Of a DNA stretch of 64,000 bases, positions 17,681 through 26,983 are shown piece after piece. The notes beneath the pieces are model-generated. The model made no database searches and had not been told where the DNA came from. It saw only the letters and a list, made by a program, of their open reading frames with translations. Source of the DNA: an uncultured Eubacteriaceae bacterium. GTDB taxonomy: Bacteria; Bacillota; Clostridia; Lachnospirales; CAG-274. Positions within the stretch are counted from its first letter, which is position 1. The number at the start of each line of letters is the position of its first letter. The DNA lies in NCBI GenBank assembly GCA_946497035.1, contig CAMMIW010000008.1:45682-109681 (forward strand), read 5' to 3'. The position numbers and the translations under genes were made by a program.

Positions 17681-18505
17681 TTGAAATTTCTTATAAAAAA
17701 TAAAAAATTATTTATAGGTTTTTTTATAATAATATGTATAGCTTTAGGTTTATTTTCTTTTAACAGAATAAACCCTACCCTATTTGAGCGTACCTTCGGC
17801 TTTATTATAACACCTATACAAAGTGCAATAACATCTTCTAATAAATGGATTGGCCAAAAAATAAACGCCTTTTCTAATATTAATCAATTAGAAAAAGAAA
17901 ATGAACAGTTAAAAATTGAGCTTGAAATAAAAAATCAAGAGATAAGTAGATTAAAACAATTAGAAAGGGAAAATGAAAAATTATCTGAGCTTTTAGATGC
18001 CTCTTCTAGATATGGCCAATATTCTACAGTAACCTGTAATATTATTGCTAGAGACCCTGGCAACTGGTATGAAACTTTTACAATAGATAAAGGATCTAAT
18101 GATGGTATAGAAAAAAATATGGTTGTTTTAGCATTTGGTGGACTTGTTGGCAAGGTAGAAGAAGTAGGCCCTAACTATGCTAAAGTTAGCTCAATAATAA
18201 ACGGTACTTATTCTGTTACATCTAAAACATTAAGAACAGATGATGAAGGCTTTGTAAAAGGTGATATAGCTAATAAAGGTATGTTAAAAATGGATTATAT
18301 AGATAAAGATGCAGAAATTAAAGAAGGAGATGAAATTGTTACATCTCATTTAAGCGATATATATCCTGCTGGTATAACTATAGGTTATGTTACAGAAGTT
18401 TTTTTAGATAACAACAATAAACTATCTAAAACAGCTATTATAAAACCTACTGTTGATTTTAAGCATCTTGAAAAAGTTTTAGTTATTGACAAAGGCAAAA
18501 AATAA
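17681..18505 (+). CDS. mreC: Rod-shape-determining protein MreC
   Basis: Bitopic membrane protein that couples MreB to the wall synthases. The 274-residue protein uses a TTG start, with AAGGAGCG before it. It has one N-terminal membrane helix (LFIGFFIIICIALGLFSF), a coiled coil (NQLEKENEQLKIELEIKNQEISRLKQLERENEKL, about residues 69-103) and the two beta domains with RDPGNWYETFTIDKGSNDGIEKNMVV and the later IYPAGITIGYVTEV. The stop codon lies within a hairpin at 18486-18521. Confidence 0.95.
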   Translation: MKFLIKNKKLFIGFFIIICIALGLFSFNRINPTLFERTFGFIITPIQSAITSSNKWIGQKINAFSNINQLEKENEQLKIELEIKNQEISRLKQLERENEKLSELLDASSRYGQYSTVTCNIIARDPGNWYETFTIDKGSNDGIEKNMVVLAFGGLVGKVEEVGPNYAKVSSIINGTYSVTSKTLRTDDEGFVKGDIANKGMLKMDYIDKDAEIKEGDEIVTSHLSDIYPAGITIGYVTEVFLDNNNKLSKTAIIKPTVDFKHLEKVLVIDKGKK

Positions 18506-18521
18506 CATTTGCCTTTGTCAA
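18486..18521 (+). repeat. Hairpin overlapping the mreC stop
   Basis: TTGACAAAGGCAAA (18486-18499), eight-base loop containing the mreC TAA, TTTGCCTTTGTCAA (18508-18521): perfect 14-base stem. ATAAAAT follows, not a T-run, so termination is unlikely. It could adjust the relative levels of mreC and mreD by blocking exonucleases or by processing. Confidence 0.6.
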
Positions 18522-18559
18522 ATAAAATATACCTAAATTTTGTTTTTGGAGGGGTATAA

Positions 18560-19078
18560 TTGCGTTATATTACTTATATAGCTTTAATCTTAATAAATTT
18601 TATTTTACAAACCACTTTATTTCATCATATAGAAATAGTAGGTATAAAGCCAAACACTATGCTTATATTAATAGTATCTTTTGCTTTTATGCGTGGGGAA
18701 ATTGAAGGTGGATTTATAGGTTTTTCATCTGGCCTTTTAGTAGATTCGTTTTTTGGCCAATTTTTAGGTTTAAATGCTTTTATAGGCCTTGTTGTAGGAT
18801 TTTTATGTGGTAAAATTTTTAACGAATTTTATAAAGATAGTATTTTTATCCCTTTCTTTCTAACTTTATTTTTTAGCATAGTTTATGGATTTTTATTTTA
18901 CTTTTTTAATGCATTTTTACAAGGATATCCAAACATATTGCCTTTTTTAAAAAATATAATTATACCAGAAGCGTTATATACATCTATTTTATCATTTATT
19001 GTATATAGAATTTTATTTTTTATAAATAAAAAATTAGAAAAATTTGATCGTAAAAAGAAAAACTTATTTAAACAATAG
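18560..19078 (+). CDS. mreD: Rod-shape-determining protein MreD
   Basis: Small polytopic membrane protein of the elongation complex. The 172-residue sequence starts at a TTG with GGAGGGG before it and has about five membrane segments. PNTMLILIVSFAFMRGEIEGGFIGFSSGLLVDSFFG is the family signature. It lies 54 bases after mreC, separated by a hairpin, and before the PBP2 gene. Confidence 0.93.
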   Translation: MRYITYIALILINFILQTTLFHHIEIVGIKPNTMLILIVSFAFMRGEIEGGFIGFSSGLLVDSFFGQFLGLNAFIGLVVGFLCGKIFNEFYKDSIFIPFFLTLFFSIVYGFLFYFFNAFLQGYPNILPFLKNIIIPEALYTSILSFIVYRILFFINKKLEKFDRKKKNLFKQ

Positions 19079-19103
19079 TTCCTAAAATTTTAGGAGGTGA
19101 AAT

Positions 19104-21653
19104 ATGAAAAAACATTTAAATAGTATAAATAATAATATAAGACTTTTAGTTATTTTCATAGGTGTTAGCATTTTATTTTTTATATTAATAGTAAAGCTTT
19201 ATACTTTGCAAATAGTTCAAGGAGAGTTTTTAACCAATCAAGTTTTAGGCACAATATCAAAACCTATTAATTTAGATGCTCCTAGAGGTAATATATATGA
19301 TAAATTTGGCCGCCCTCTTGCTGTTAATGAATCTTCTTTTACTGTAAATATAGATCCTAGCATAAATATAGATCCTAAAATGACTGGTTTCACTTTAAAT
19401 GATGTTATTTTAAAAACTATGAAATTGTTAGAAAAAAATAACGAACAAATAGTAGATGAATTTCCTATTTCTAAAGAAAAACCATATACGTTTTTATTTA
19501 ATGGTAGCGAATCTTTAGAAACTACTTGGAAAAATGATATGAACTTAGAAAAAAACTCTTTAAATATACCTGTAAAAAATATAACAGCAGAGCAAGCATT
19601 TATTATATTAAGAGAAAAATTTGAAATAGATCCTAGCTTATCTGATGAAGATGCAAGAAAAATATTAATAGTTAGATCTGAGCTCTATAAAAGACGTTTT
19701 TCTAAATTTATACCTATAACATTAGCTTATGATGTAAGCGAAAAAACTATATCTACCATAGAAGAAAATTCTTCTGAATATTTAAGCGTATATATAGATG
19801 TTGAAGGTAAAAGAGTATATCCTGGTGGTGATTCTTTCTCACATACTCTAGGATATATAAGAAGCATAAACCCTGAAGAGCTTGAATATTACCAAAATAA
19901 AGGCTTTACGGAATATAATAGTAATGATATAGTTGGTAAAGAAGGTATTGAAAAAGCCTTTGAAACAACTTTAAATGGTATTGATGGAACAGCATATTAT
20001 GAGGTAGACAATCTAGGTAGAAAAATAAAGAAAAATGAAGAGCTATCTATAGAGCCTATACCTGGTGATGATGTATTTTTAACATTAGATGCAAACCTTA
20101 ATAACGTAGTTTATAATGCAGTAGAAACAACTTTAAGCGAAGTTATTGTAAATAGGCTTTTAGGTAAAAATAGAGCAGGCCCTAACCTTACATCTAAAGA
20201 TATATTTGCTAGTATGATTAAGGCAAATACGGTGGATATGAAAGATATTTTAAATTCTCAACAAGGCACATATTCTTATAAACTTAAAGAATATGTATTA
20301 TCTAAAGATGCTAAAGCTTATGAAGACCTAGATAATGCTAGAAAAATTTTATCTGATGGAATAAAAAACAGCCTACTTTCACAAACAAATGTAATTATGG
20401 CATTATATGAGCAAGGTGTAATAGTTGATGATGAAAAATATGTAAACCGTATTAAATCTGGTAATATATCTTCATTACAATTTTTAATTGATAAATTAAA
20501 TTCTTTACAAATTACACCTCATATGACAGGTATGTTACAAGCTCCTGCTTCTGCTTCTGTTATTGTATCAGATGTAAAATCTGGTGATATATTATCTAGT
20601 GTGTCTTATCCATCTTATGACAATAATAGATTTGTTAACAATTTTGATAACGATTATTACAGACAGCTTAGCAACGATCCTACATCTCCTATGAATAACA
20701 GGCCTTTTACAGAGCCTAGAGCTCCTGGTTCTACATTTAAACCTATAACGGCAATAGCAGCTTTAGAAAATGGTATAATAACACCTAACACTACTATATA
20801 TGATAAAGGTGTTTATAAAGACGCAGGGCTACCTTATGCTAAATGTTGGATTCATAGCTCTGGTGGTAGCCACGGTGCAGTTGACGTAGAAAAATCTTTA
20901 GAGGTTTCTTGTAACTATTTTTATTATGATATATCCCATAAAATGGGTATACAACTATTAAATAAATATATGGAAGAATTTGGTTTAAATGAAAGATCTG
21001 GCGTAGAAATATATGAGCTATATGACTCATCTTTATTGCAAAAATATCCATCTAAAATATCTTCTCCGGAATATAAGAGATATGTAGAATCTTCTAGAAA
21101 TCCAGATATTAAAGAAAGCGATTTAGCTTGGAAAGCAGGCGATACTATTAGAACGGCTATAGGCCAAGCTTACAATAACTATACTGCGTCTATAATGACT
21201 AAATATACTGCTACGTTAGCTAACGGTGGCTATAGATATTCTTTACATTTTTTAGATAAAATTATGGATAATGAAGGTAAAATTATAGATGAATATGAGC
21301 CTATTTTAGAACACAAAGTAGAAATATCTGAAAAAAATTTAAAAGCTATACACGAAGGTATGTATAGGGTTACAACAGGTGATAGAGGTACTTTAAGAAA
21401 TGCTTTTAAAGATTTTCCTGTTAAAGTGGCGGCAAAATCTGGTACTGCTCAAGAAAATAAAAGATATAACAACCATAACGTTTATATCGGTTTTGCCCCT
21501 TATGAAGATCCACAAATAGCTATAACTGTTTTTATACCTTATGGTGATGATAGTTTATCACCTGCACCTAGAATTACTAAAAAAATTTTAGAAGAATATT
21601 TAGCGCTTAACAAAGAACCTGAGAAAAAATATACAAACAGTCTTACTAAATAA
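19104..21653 (+). CDS. mrdA: Penicillin-binding protein 2 (elongation transpeptidase)
   Basis: Class B PBP that cross-links peptidoglycan during elongation together with RodA. The 849-residue protein has one N-terminal membrane helix, the dimerisation domain (APRGNIYDKFGRPLAVN), and the transpeptidase domain with STFK (active Ser543), SCN (602-604) and KSGT (778-781). Between dimerisation and transpeptidase domains is a long helical region (about residues 340-490), larger than in E. coli PBP2 and usual in Clostridia. Follows mreD after 25 bases with AGGAGGTGA. Confidence 0.95.
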   Translation: MKKHLNSINNNIRLLVIFIGVSILFFILIVKLYTLQIVQGEFLTNQVLGTISKPINLDAPRGNIYDKFGRPLAVNESSFTVNIDPSINIDPKMTGFTLNDVILKTMKLLEKNNEQIVDEFPISKEKPYTFLFNGSESLETTWKNDMNLEKNSLNIPVKNITAEQAFIILREKFEIDPSLSDEDARKILIVRSELYKRRFSKFIPITLAYDVSEKTISTIEENSSEYLSVYIDVEGKRVYPGGDSFSHTLGYIRSINPEELEYYQNKGFTEYNSNDIVGKEGIEKAFETTLNGIDGTAYYEVDNLGRKIKKNEELSIEPIPGDDVFLTLDANLNNVVYNAVETTLSEVIVNRLLGKNRAGPNLTSKDIFASMIKANTVDMKDILNSQQGTYSYKLKEYVLSKDAKAYEDLDNARKILSDGIKNSLLSQTNVIMALYEQGVIVDDEKYVNRIKSGNISSLQFLIDKLNSLQITPHMTGMLQAPASASVIVSDVKSGDILSSVSYPSYDNNRFVNNFDNDYYRQLSNDPTSPMNNRPFTEPRAPGSTFKPITAIAALENGIITPNTTIYDKGVYKDAGLPYAKCWIHSSGGSHGAVDVEKSLEVSCNYFYYDISHKMGIQLLNKYMEEFGLNERSGVEIYELYDSSLLQKYPSKISSPEYKRYVESSRNPDIKESDLAWKAGDTIRTAIGQAYNNYTASIMTKYTATLANGGYRYSLHFLDKIMDNEGKIIDEYEPILEHKVEISEKNLKAIHEGMYRVTTGDRGTLRNAFKDFPVKVAAKSGTAQENKRYNNHNVYIGFAPYEDPQIAITVFIPYGDDSLSPAPRITKKILEEYLALNKEPEKKYTNSLTK

Positions 21654-21679
21654 TTTTTATTGCTAGGGAGGGAAATATT

Positions 21680-22354
21680 TTGAAAAAAAATATAGTTGTC
21701 TTTAAAGGAGTTCCAAATGGTATATCAATTATATTAGATAAAAAAGCTTCTTTTAAAGATATAGAGGTTGCTCTTTTAAAGAAAATTAAAAATGCAAAAT
21801 CTTTTTTTGAAGATGCAAATATTTCAATAACTTTCAAAGGTAGAAATTTATCTGAAGATGAGGAAATTAAACTTTTAGAAATTATTTGTAAAGAATCTGG
21901 TTTAGATATTTCTTTTGTAAACAAAACTGAAAATGTTGACGAAAATGAAAATAAATCAAACAATACAGATAATAATGTAGATGAAAATAGTCTTATACCA
22001 CAAAATTATACATTAGATTCTAAAAATAATTTAACATATTTTCATAAAGGTTCTTTAAGGAGCGGGCAAAAAATAGACTTTCCTGGTAGCATTGTAATAA
22101 TTGGAGATGTTAACCCTGGAGGTCAAGTAACCGCAGGAAAAAATGTTATTATTCTTGGCAAATTAAAAGGCGTTGTTCACGCTGGTTGCCAAGGAGATAA
22201 AACATGCTTTATATCTGCCTTGCATATGATGCCTACACAACTTATTATAGGAGATTGTTTAGCATATTTTCCAAACGACATAAAAAGAGAAATTATGCCA
22301 GAGTATGCTTATGTTAAAGATAATCAAATATTTGTTGAGCAATTAATTAAATAA
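21680..22354 (+). CDS. minC: Septum-site inhibitor MinC
   Basis: Blocks FtsZ ring formation away from midcell. The 224-residue protein starts at a TTG after GGGAGGG. Residues 1-100 form the N-terminal FtsZ-inhibitory domain; an Asn/Glu-rich linker follows; the C-terminal beta-helix domain is clear: LRSGQKIDFPGSIVIIGDVNPGGQVTAGKNVIILGKLKGVVHAG, then LIIGDCLAYFP. This is the MinD- and membrane-binding part. minD starts 118 bases downstream. Confidence 0.95.
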   Translation: MKKNIVVFKGVPNGISIILDKKASFKDIEVALLKKIKNAKSFFEDANISITFKGRNLSEDEEIKLLEIICKESGLDISFVNKTENVDENENKSNNTDNNVDENSLIPQNYTLDSKNNLTYFHKGSLRSGQKIDFPGSIVIIGDVNPGGQVTAGKNVIILGKLKGVVHAGCQGDKTCFISALHMMPTQLIIGDCLAYFPNDIKREIMPEYAYVKDNQIFVEQLIK

Positions 22355-22472
22355 TTATGTATGATTTTGTTAATATTTGCTTAAAAAAATTAGTGCAATT
22401 TTTATAAAATTCTGTTAATATATATGTATATCAAAAATTTTATACTTTTATTTTAATTCAGGAGGAGTTTGA

Positions 22473-23273
22473 ATGAGTGAAGTTATAGTTATTACATCTG
22501 GTAAAGGTGGTGTTGGTAAAACAACAACATCTGCTAATTTAGGCACAGGTCTTGCCCTTTGTGGTAAAAAAGTGGCTATGATAGATGCAGATATAGGCCT
22601 TCGTAACCTAGATGTTATTATGGGCTTAGAAAATAGAATAGTATATGATCTTATAGATGTTGTAGAAGGTAATTGTAGATTAAAACAAGCTCTCATTAAA
22701 GATAAACGATATGATAACCTCTTTTTGTTACCTGCTGCTCAAACAAGAGATAAAGATGCTGTTAGCCCAGAACAAATGCAAAAATTATGTGATACATTAA
22801 AAGAAGACTTTGATTATGTAATTATAGATTGCCCTGCTGGTATAGAGCAAGGCTTTAAAAATGCTATAGCAGGTGCTGATAAAGCTATCGTTGTTACAAC
22901 ACCAGAGGTTTCTGCCGTTCGTGATGCGGATAGAATAATAGGACTTTTAGAAGCTAATGAATTAACTGATCCTATGCTTATTTTAAACCGTATTAGAGTT
23001 GATATGGTTAGAAAAGGTGATATGATGGCTATGGAAGATGTAACAGAAATATTAGCTATTGATATATTAGGTATCGTTCCAGATGATGAAAGTATTGTTA
23101 TATCCGCTAATAAAGGTGAGCCTGCTGTTACAGATAGTAGCTCAAAAGCTGGACAAGCTTATAGAAATATTGCTCAAAGAATTATGGGCAATGAAGTTCC
23201 TCTTATGGAATTATCTAATAACCCTACTTTACTAGATAAATTTAAAAGTTTGTTTGGTAAAAAAGCTCAATAA
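22473..23273 (+). CDS. minD: Septum-site ATPase MinD
   Basis: Membrane-binding ATPase that recruits MinC and is released by MinE. The 266-residue protein has the deviant Walker A GKGGVGKTTTSANLG, VAMIDADIGLRNLDVIMGLENR, DYVIIDCPAGIE and the C-terminal amphipathic segment LLDKFKSLFGKKAQ that binds the membrane. AGGAGGAG precedes the ATG. Confidence 0.97.
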   Translation: MSEVIVITSGKGGVGKTTTSANLGTGLALCGKKVAMIDADIGLRNLDVIMGLENRIVYDLIDVVEGNCRLKQALIKDKRYDNLFLLPAAQTRDKDAVSPEQMQKLCDTLKEDFDYVIIDCPAGIEQGFKNAIAGADKAIVVTTPEVSAVRDADRIIGLLEANELTDPMLILNRIRVDMVRKGDMMAMEDVTEILAIDILGIVPDDESIVISANKGEPAVTDSSSKAGQAYRNIAQRIMGNEVPLMELSNNPTLLDKFKSLFGKKAQ

Positions 23274-23302
23274 GTTATTAAGATTTTAAAGGAGGAGTTA
23301 TA

Positions 23303-23587
23303 GTGCTAGATATGTTTAACAATTTATTTGGTAAAAAGCCTTCATCTAAAGATGTTGCAAAAGATAGATTAAAACTCGTTTTAATACACGATAGAGCTAA
23401 TTGTTCTACACAAGTTTTAGAAATGTTAAAAACAGATATTATTCGTGTTATATCAAATTATATGGAAATAGATGAAGATGAATTAGATATTCAGATAACA
23501 AAAACAGATACAGATGATAAAGATAACAGTGTTCCTATGCTTTACGCTAATATACCTATTAAAAGTATGCATAAAAATCAAGGATAA
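23303..23587 (+). CDS. minE: Topological specificity factor MinE
   Basis: Stimulates the MinD ATPase and drives Min oscillation. The 94-residue protein starts at a GTG after AAGGAGGAG. The membrane-targeting N terminus MLDMFNNLFGKKPSSKDVAKDRLKLVLIHDRANCS and the anti-MinCD helix are clear, and the C-terminal part (MEIDEDELDIQITKTD) is the topological domain. The organism thus uses MinE, known in Clostridia. A terminator follows. Confidence 0.95.
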   Translation: MLDMFNNLFGKKPSSKDVAKDRLKLVLIHDRANCSTQVLEMLKTDIIRVISNYMEIDEDELDIQITKTDTDDKDNSVPMLYANIPIKSMHKNQG

Positions 23588-23615
23588 TCTACTACATATT
23601 TAAACCTAGTTTTTT

Positions 23616-23644
23616 AAAAAAGCGGAGCATTCTCTGCTTTTTTT
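23616..23644 (+). terminator. Intrinsic terminator after minE
   Basis: AAAAAAGCGGAG and CTCTGCTTTTTT form a 12-base stem with one G-U pair and the loop CATT, ending in seven T. It separates minCDE from rodA, which starts 36 bases later, so rodA probably depends on readthrough or a hidden promoter. Confidence 0.85.
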
Positions 23645-23679
23645 ACCATTTTATAATTTTATACAGAAAGGATTTTTTT

Positions 23680-24834
23680 ATGCTAAAGAAAAAGCTTATT
23701 TATTTTGACTATTTGTTAGTTATAATGGTTTTTTGTATGGTTATTATTGGTATAACTGCCATAGGTAGTGCTAATAGAATTAACACATTAGAAATAGGAT
23801 TTAATCATGAGTTTTTAAGCTCAGAATTTATGAACCAAATTATATGGTTTATAATAGGTATAGGTGGAATGCTTTTAGCAGCTTTTGTAGATTATCGCTT
23901 TATAGCAAAATTTTATATACCAATATATATTGTTAATTTAGTTTTATTATTACTAGTATTATCTCCTTTAGGTAAAAGCATTAATAATGTTAAAAGATGG
24001 ATTTTTGGTATACAACCTTCTGAATTTTGTAAAATTTTTATGATTATTTTTATAGCAGCATTTATAGATAAACATAAAGAAGATATAAATGAATTAAAAA
24101 CATTATTTATTTTAGCTTTATTAACGCTTATACCCGTTGTTTTAATAAAAGCACAACCGTCTTTGTCCGCATCTTTAGTTATATTAGCCATACTAATATT
24201 TCAAATATTTGCAGGCAATTTAGACTTTAAATATATAAAAATTATTTTAATTATTGTTGTTCCTATTATAGTAATTTTAGCTATAGATATTTTAACAGGT
24301 AAATATTTTATATTAGGATTGTTTTTAAAAGATTATCAAATAGATAGAATAGCCTCTATTGTATCTTTTGATTTAACTACAAAAGATAGCTCATTGTATC
24401 AAACAAAAAACTCTGCTTGGGCTATTGGTTCTGGTCAGCTTATGGGTAAAGGACTTTTTAATGGTAGTATGAACCAATTAAATTATATCCCCTATTCTCA
24501 TAATGATTTTATCTTTGCTGTTGTCGGCGAAGAATTTGGCTTTGTTGGTTGTACAATAGTTATAGTTTTAGCCTTATTAATAATAGGAAAATGTCTTATG
24601 ATAGCTAATAAATCTATAGATATGTTGGGTATGCTTCTTGTAGTTGGTGTAGTTGGTATGCTAGCTTTTCAAATATTTGTTAATATTGGTGTTGCTACAA
24701 GCTTATTGCCTAATACAGGAATGCCCTTCCCTTTTTTAAGTGCTGGTGGTAGCTCTATGCTTATAAATATGTCTTGTATAGGGCTAGTTTTAAACGTTGG
24801 TATGACTAGGCCAAAAAATTTATTTGAAAAATAA
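23680..24834 (+). CDS. rodA: RodA/FtsW-type peptidoglycan glycosyltransferase
   Basis: SEDS-family glycan polymerase, probably the elongation enzyme RodA that pairs with MrdA. The 384-residue protein has about ten membrane segments, WIFGIQPSEFCKI, the GKGLFNGSMNQLNYIPYSHNDFIFAVVGEEFGFVG loop with the catalytic Asp region, and the C-terminal GMPFPFLSAGGSSML. Its place after minCDE is standard in Clostridia. AGAAAGGA precedes the ATG. Confidence 0.93.
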   Translation: MLKKKLIYFDYLLVIMVFCMVIIGITAIGSANRINTLEIGFNHEFLSSEFMNQIIWFIIGIGGMLLAAFVDYRFIAKFYIPIYIVNLVLLLLVLSPLGKSINNVKRWIFGIQPSEFCKIFMIIFIAAFIDKHKEDINELKTLFILALLTLIPVVLIKAQPSLSASLVILAILIFQIFAGNLDFKYIKIILIIVVPIIVILAIDILTGKYFILGLFLKDYQIDRIASIVSFDLTTKDSSLYQTKNSAWAIGSGQLMGKGLFNGSMNQLNYIPYSHNDFIFAVVGEEFGFVGCTIVIVLALLIIGKCLMIANKSIDMLGMLLVVGVVGMLAFQIFVNIGVATSLLPNTGMPFPFLSAGGSSMLINMSCIGLVLNVGMTRPKNLFEK

Positions 24835-24846
24835 ACAAAAAATTAT

Positions 24847-24875
24847 TTATTTTTTATCAGTTTTTGTGGTATAAT
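24847..24875 (+). promoter_or_regulatory. Extended -10 promoter of mgsA
   Basis: TGGTATAAT is a consensus extended -10 element, ending 33 bases before the mgsA ATG. The -35 position holds TTATTT, which is weak, as is usual for extended -10 promoters. Confidence 0.5.
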
Positions 24876-24908
24876 ATAATAAATATTAATTTTAAGGGGT
24901 GAAGTATT

Positions 24909-25307
24909 ATGAATATTGCATTAGTTGCACACGATAACAAAAAAATTCTTATGGAAAATTTATGTATTGCTTATAGACATATATTAAATAAACATACTCT
25001 TTTTGCTACAGGTTCTACAGGAACTTTAGTAGAAGAAACTGCAAATTTAACTGTAAATAAATATTTAGCAGGCCACCTAGGTGGAGAACAACAATTAGGT
25101 TCTCAAATTATAAATAATGATATAGATTTGCTTATATTTTTGAGAGATCCTTCTTATGCTAAAGATTATGAAGATGATATTAATAGCATAATGAGATTAT
25201 GCGACATACATAATATTCCTTTAGCAAGCAATCTAGCTACAGCCGAAGCTCTTCTATTAACTCTTGATAGAGGTGATCTAGATTGGAGAGAAATTATGAA
25301 ACAATAA
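24909..25307 (+). CDS. mgsA: Methylglyoxal synthase
   Basis: Converts dihydroxyacetone phosphate into methylglyoxal and phosphate, a bypass when triose phosphates build up. The 132-residue protein has IALVAHDNKK, the phosphate-binding ATGSTGTLVEE, GHLGGEQQLGSQI and the catalytic DLLIFLRDPSY, then NIPLASNLATAEALL. AAGGGGTG precedes the ATG. Length is normal. Confidence 0.96.
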   Translation: MNIALVAHDNKKILMENLCIAYRHILNKHTLFATGSTGTLVEETANLTVNKYLAGHLGGEQQLGSQIINNDIDLLIFLRDPSYAKDYEDDINSIMRLCDIHNIPLASNLATAEALLLTLDRGDLDWREIMKQ

Positions 25308-25558
25308 TAATATTTTATTATTTAATAATAAATTTTGTTTTATTTATGCTTATTTTTATTGATAAACAAAAAGCCATCAAACATAAATGGCGTATAAAAG
25401 AATCTACCTTATTTACTTGGTTTATTTTAGGTGGTTTTATTGGTGGTTTTTTATCAATGAAAATTTTTCATCATAAAACAAAAAAATTAAAATTCTACTT
25501 TATTGGTATAATATCAGTATTGTTACATTTATCTTTATTTTTTATATTTATAAAATAA
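25283..25558 (+). CDS. DUF1294 membrane protein
   Basis: A 91-residue membrane protein with three hydrophobic segments and the DUF1294 pattern IDKQKAIKHKWRIKESTLFTWFILGGFIGGFLSMKIFHHKTKK. The reading frame overlaps the end of mgsA by 25 bases and begins at a TTG; GAGGTGAT lies just before this TTG inside mgsA. Function is unknown. Translational coupling to mgsA is likely. Confidence 0.8.
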   Translation: MERNYETIIIFYYLIINFVLFMLIFIDKQKAIKHKWRIKESTLFTWFILGGFIGGFLSMKIFHHKTKKLKFYFIGIISVLLHLSLFFIFIK

Positions 25559-25650
25559 GAACGTTCTTTTCAATTATTAGGACTTAATGGGAAAAGTAAG
25601 GTTTAAAATATATTTAATTCTACCTGCTTCCTATCTTATAAATATGTATA

Positions 25651-25680
25651 AAAAATACCCCTTTTATATGGGGTATTTTT
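25651..25680. terminator. Bidirectional terminator between DUF1294 gene and sensor kinase
   Basis: AAAAATACCCC (25651-25661), eight-base loop, GGGGTATTTTT (25670-25680), continued by TATA. An 11-base stem with A-run before and T-run after serves the two convergent transcripts. Confidence 0.85.
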
Positions 25681-25710
25681 TATATTATATAAATGTTGGG
25701 GGTAATAATT

Positions 25711-26979
25711 TTATATTATCAAAGTTATTTCTACATTAAATATTTGTTTATCATATTTTAACTCCATAATACCATCATATTTTTTAACAATATTTTCAAT
25801 ATTAAATAGCCCTATACCACAATCTATGTTAATATCATTCATCTTTCTAGATATAATACCTTTACTTGTCTTTTTTAATATGCCATCAAAAGTATTGTTG
25901 CATTTAATTATAAGTAAATTATTTTTTAATTGTAAGCTAAAATTTATATGTTTATTTATAGTTTTTAAATCTCTAATACAAGCTTCTATAGCATTATCTA
26001 ATAAATTGCTTATAATAATGGTTATATCTACATGGCTAATTTTTAAATCTTTTGGTATTTTAATATTGAAATTATAGTTTATATTATTTTCTTTTATGTT
26101 ATCAACTTTAAAAGTTAAGATGCTATTAATAATAATATTTTCTGTAAAATACATTTTTTCTATATTATCTATTTTACTACATATATCATAAGTATAATCT
26201 TTTAATTTTTCAAATTCTTCATTATCAATTAAAGATTTTATTATACTTATATGATTTTTATAGTCGTGTTTTACAGATTTAGATGCTTTGTTAAGGTTAT
26301 TAATAGTTAATAGCTGTTGCTCATAATATTTATTTTGCTTTTCTATAATGCTAATTCTAAGTCGTTCATCATTATATTCTATTAGCTTAATATAAGTATA
26401 AATTGTGCTAGGTATTATACATAAAACAAGTATAGAAGATAATGCTAGGCTAGATGGATTTTTAGCATCTTCAAAAAGGATAAATACGTTAAATAATAAC
26501 CCTAAAATTATAATTATCATCATATATAAATTTATAATAAGTTTTCTATTTTTAAAATACATAATAGTTTTAATTATAAAATATACAAAGCATAATAATG
26601 TTTGAATAAATAATATAACCCATAAATCAACATAACCGTTTTTTTCAAAAGAGTCTTTTAGTTCTACTAAACAAAACTTTATTAATAGTAATTCTGGTAA
26701 ACATAATATACATAAAATAAAAGTAGGATGTGCTATTTTTAATAAAAAGCTAATTTTATAATTATACATTATAAAAAAAATACCTAATACATTTCCAATG
26801 AATATAATAGCAGGTATATTAATAACTAAATAATTTATACAATTAACCAAATATAAAATAATATAAGATAATATCTCTATTTTTCTATTTTTAGCAGGTT
26901 TATTTATACATATTTTGGTTAATTTATATATAATAAAATACTCAATAAAATTTAAAAATAAAAATAATATAACGTACAT
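25711..26979 (-). CDS. AgrC-like sensor histidine kinase (GHKL ATPase)
   Basis: A 422-residue membrane kinase. The first 200 residues form about six membrane segments, as in peptide-sensing kinases such as AgrC. The dimerisation helix carries the phospho-acceptor His in SVKHDYKNHISIIKSL; the N box is IISNLLDNAIEAC and the G box GIGLFNIENIVKKYDG, the GHKL type lacking a classical F box. It follows the LytTR regulator gene after only four bases. No agrB- or agrD-like gene is nearby. The ribosome binding site is weak (ATGGAAAA). Confidence 0.88.
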   Translation of the reverse strand: MYVILFLFLNFIEYFIIYKLTKICINKPAKNRKIEILSYIILYLVNCINYLVINIPAIIFIGNVLGIFFIMYNYKISFLLKIAHPTFILCILCLPELLLIKFCLVELKDSFEKNGYVDLWVILFIQTLLCFVYFIIKTIMYFKNRKLIINLYMMIIIILGLLFNVFILFEDAKNPSSLALSSILVLCIIPSTIYTYIKLIEYNDERLRISIIEKQNKYYEQQLLTINNLNKASKSVKHDYKNHISIIKSLIDNEEFEKLKDYTYDICSKIDNIEKMYFTENIIINSILTFKVDNIKENNINYNFNIKIPKDLKISHVDITIIISNLLDNAIEACIRDLKTINKHINFSLQLKNNLLIIKCNNTFDGILKKTSKGIISRKMNDINIDCGIGLFNIENIVKKYDGIMELKYDKQIFNVEITLII

Positions 26980-26983
26980 TTTA

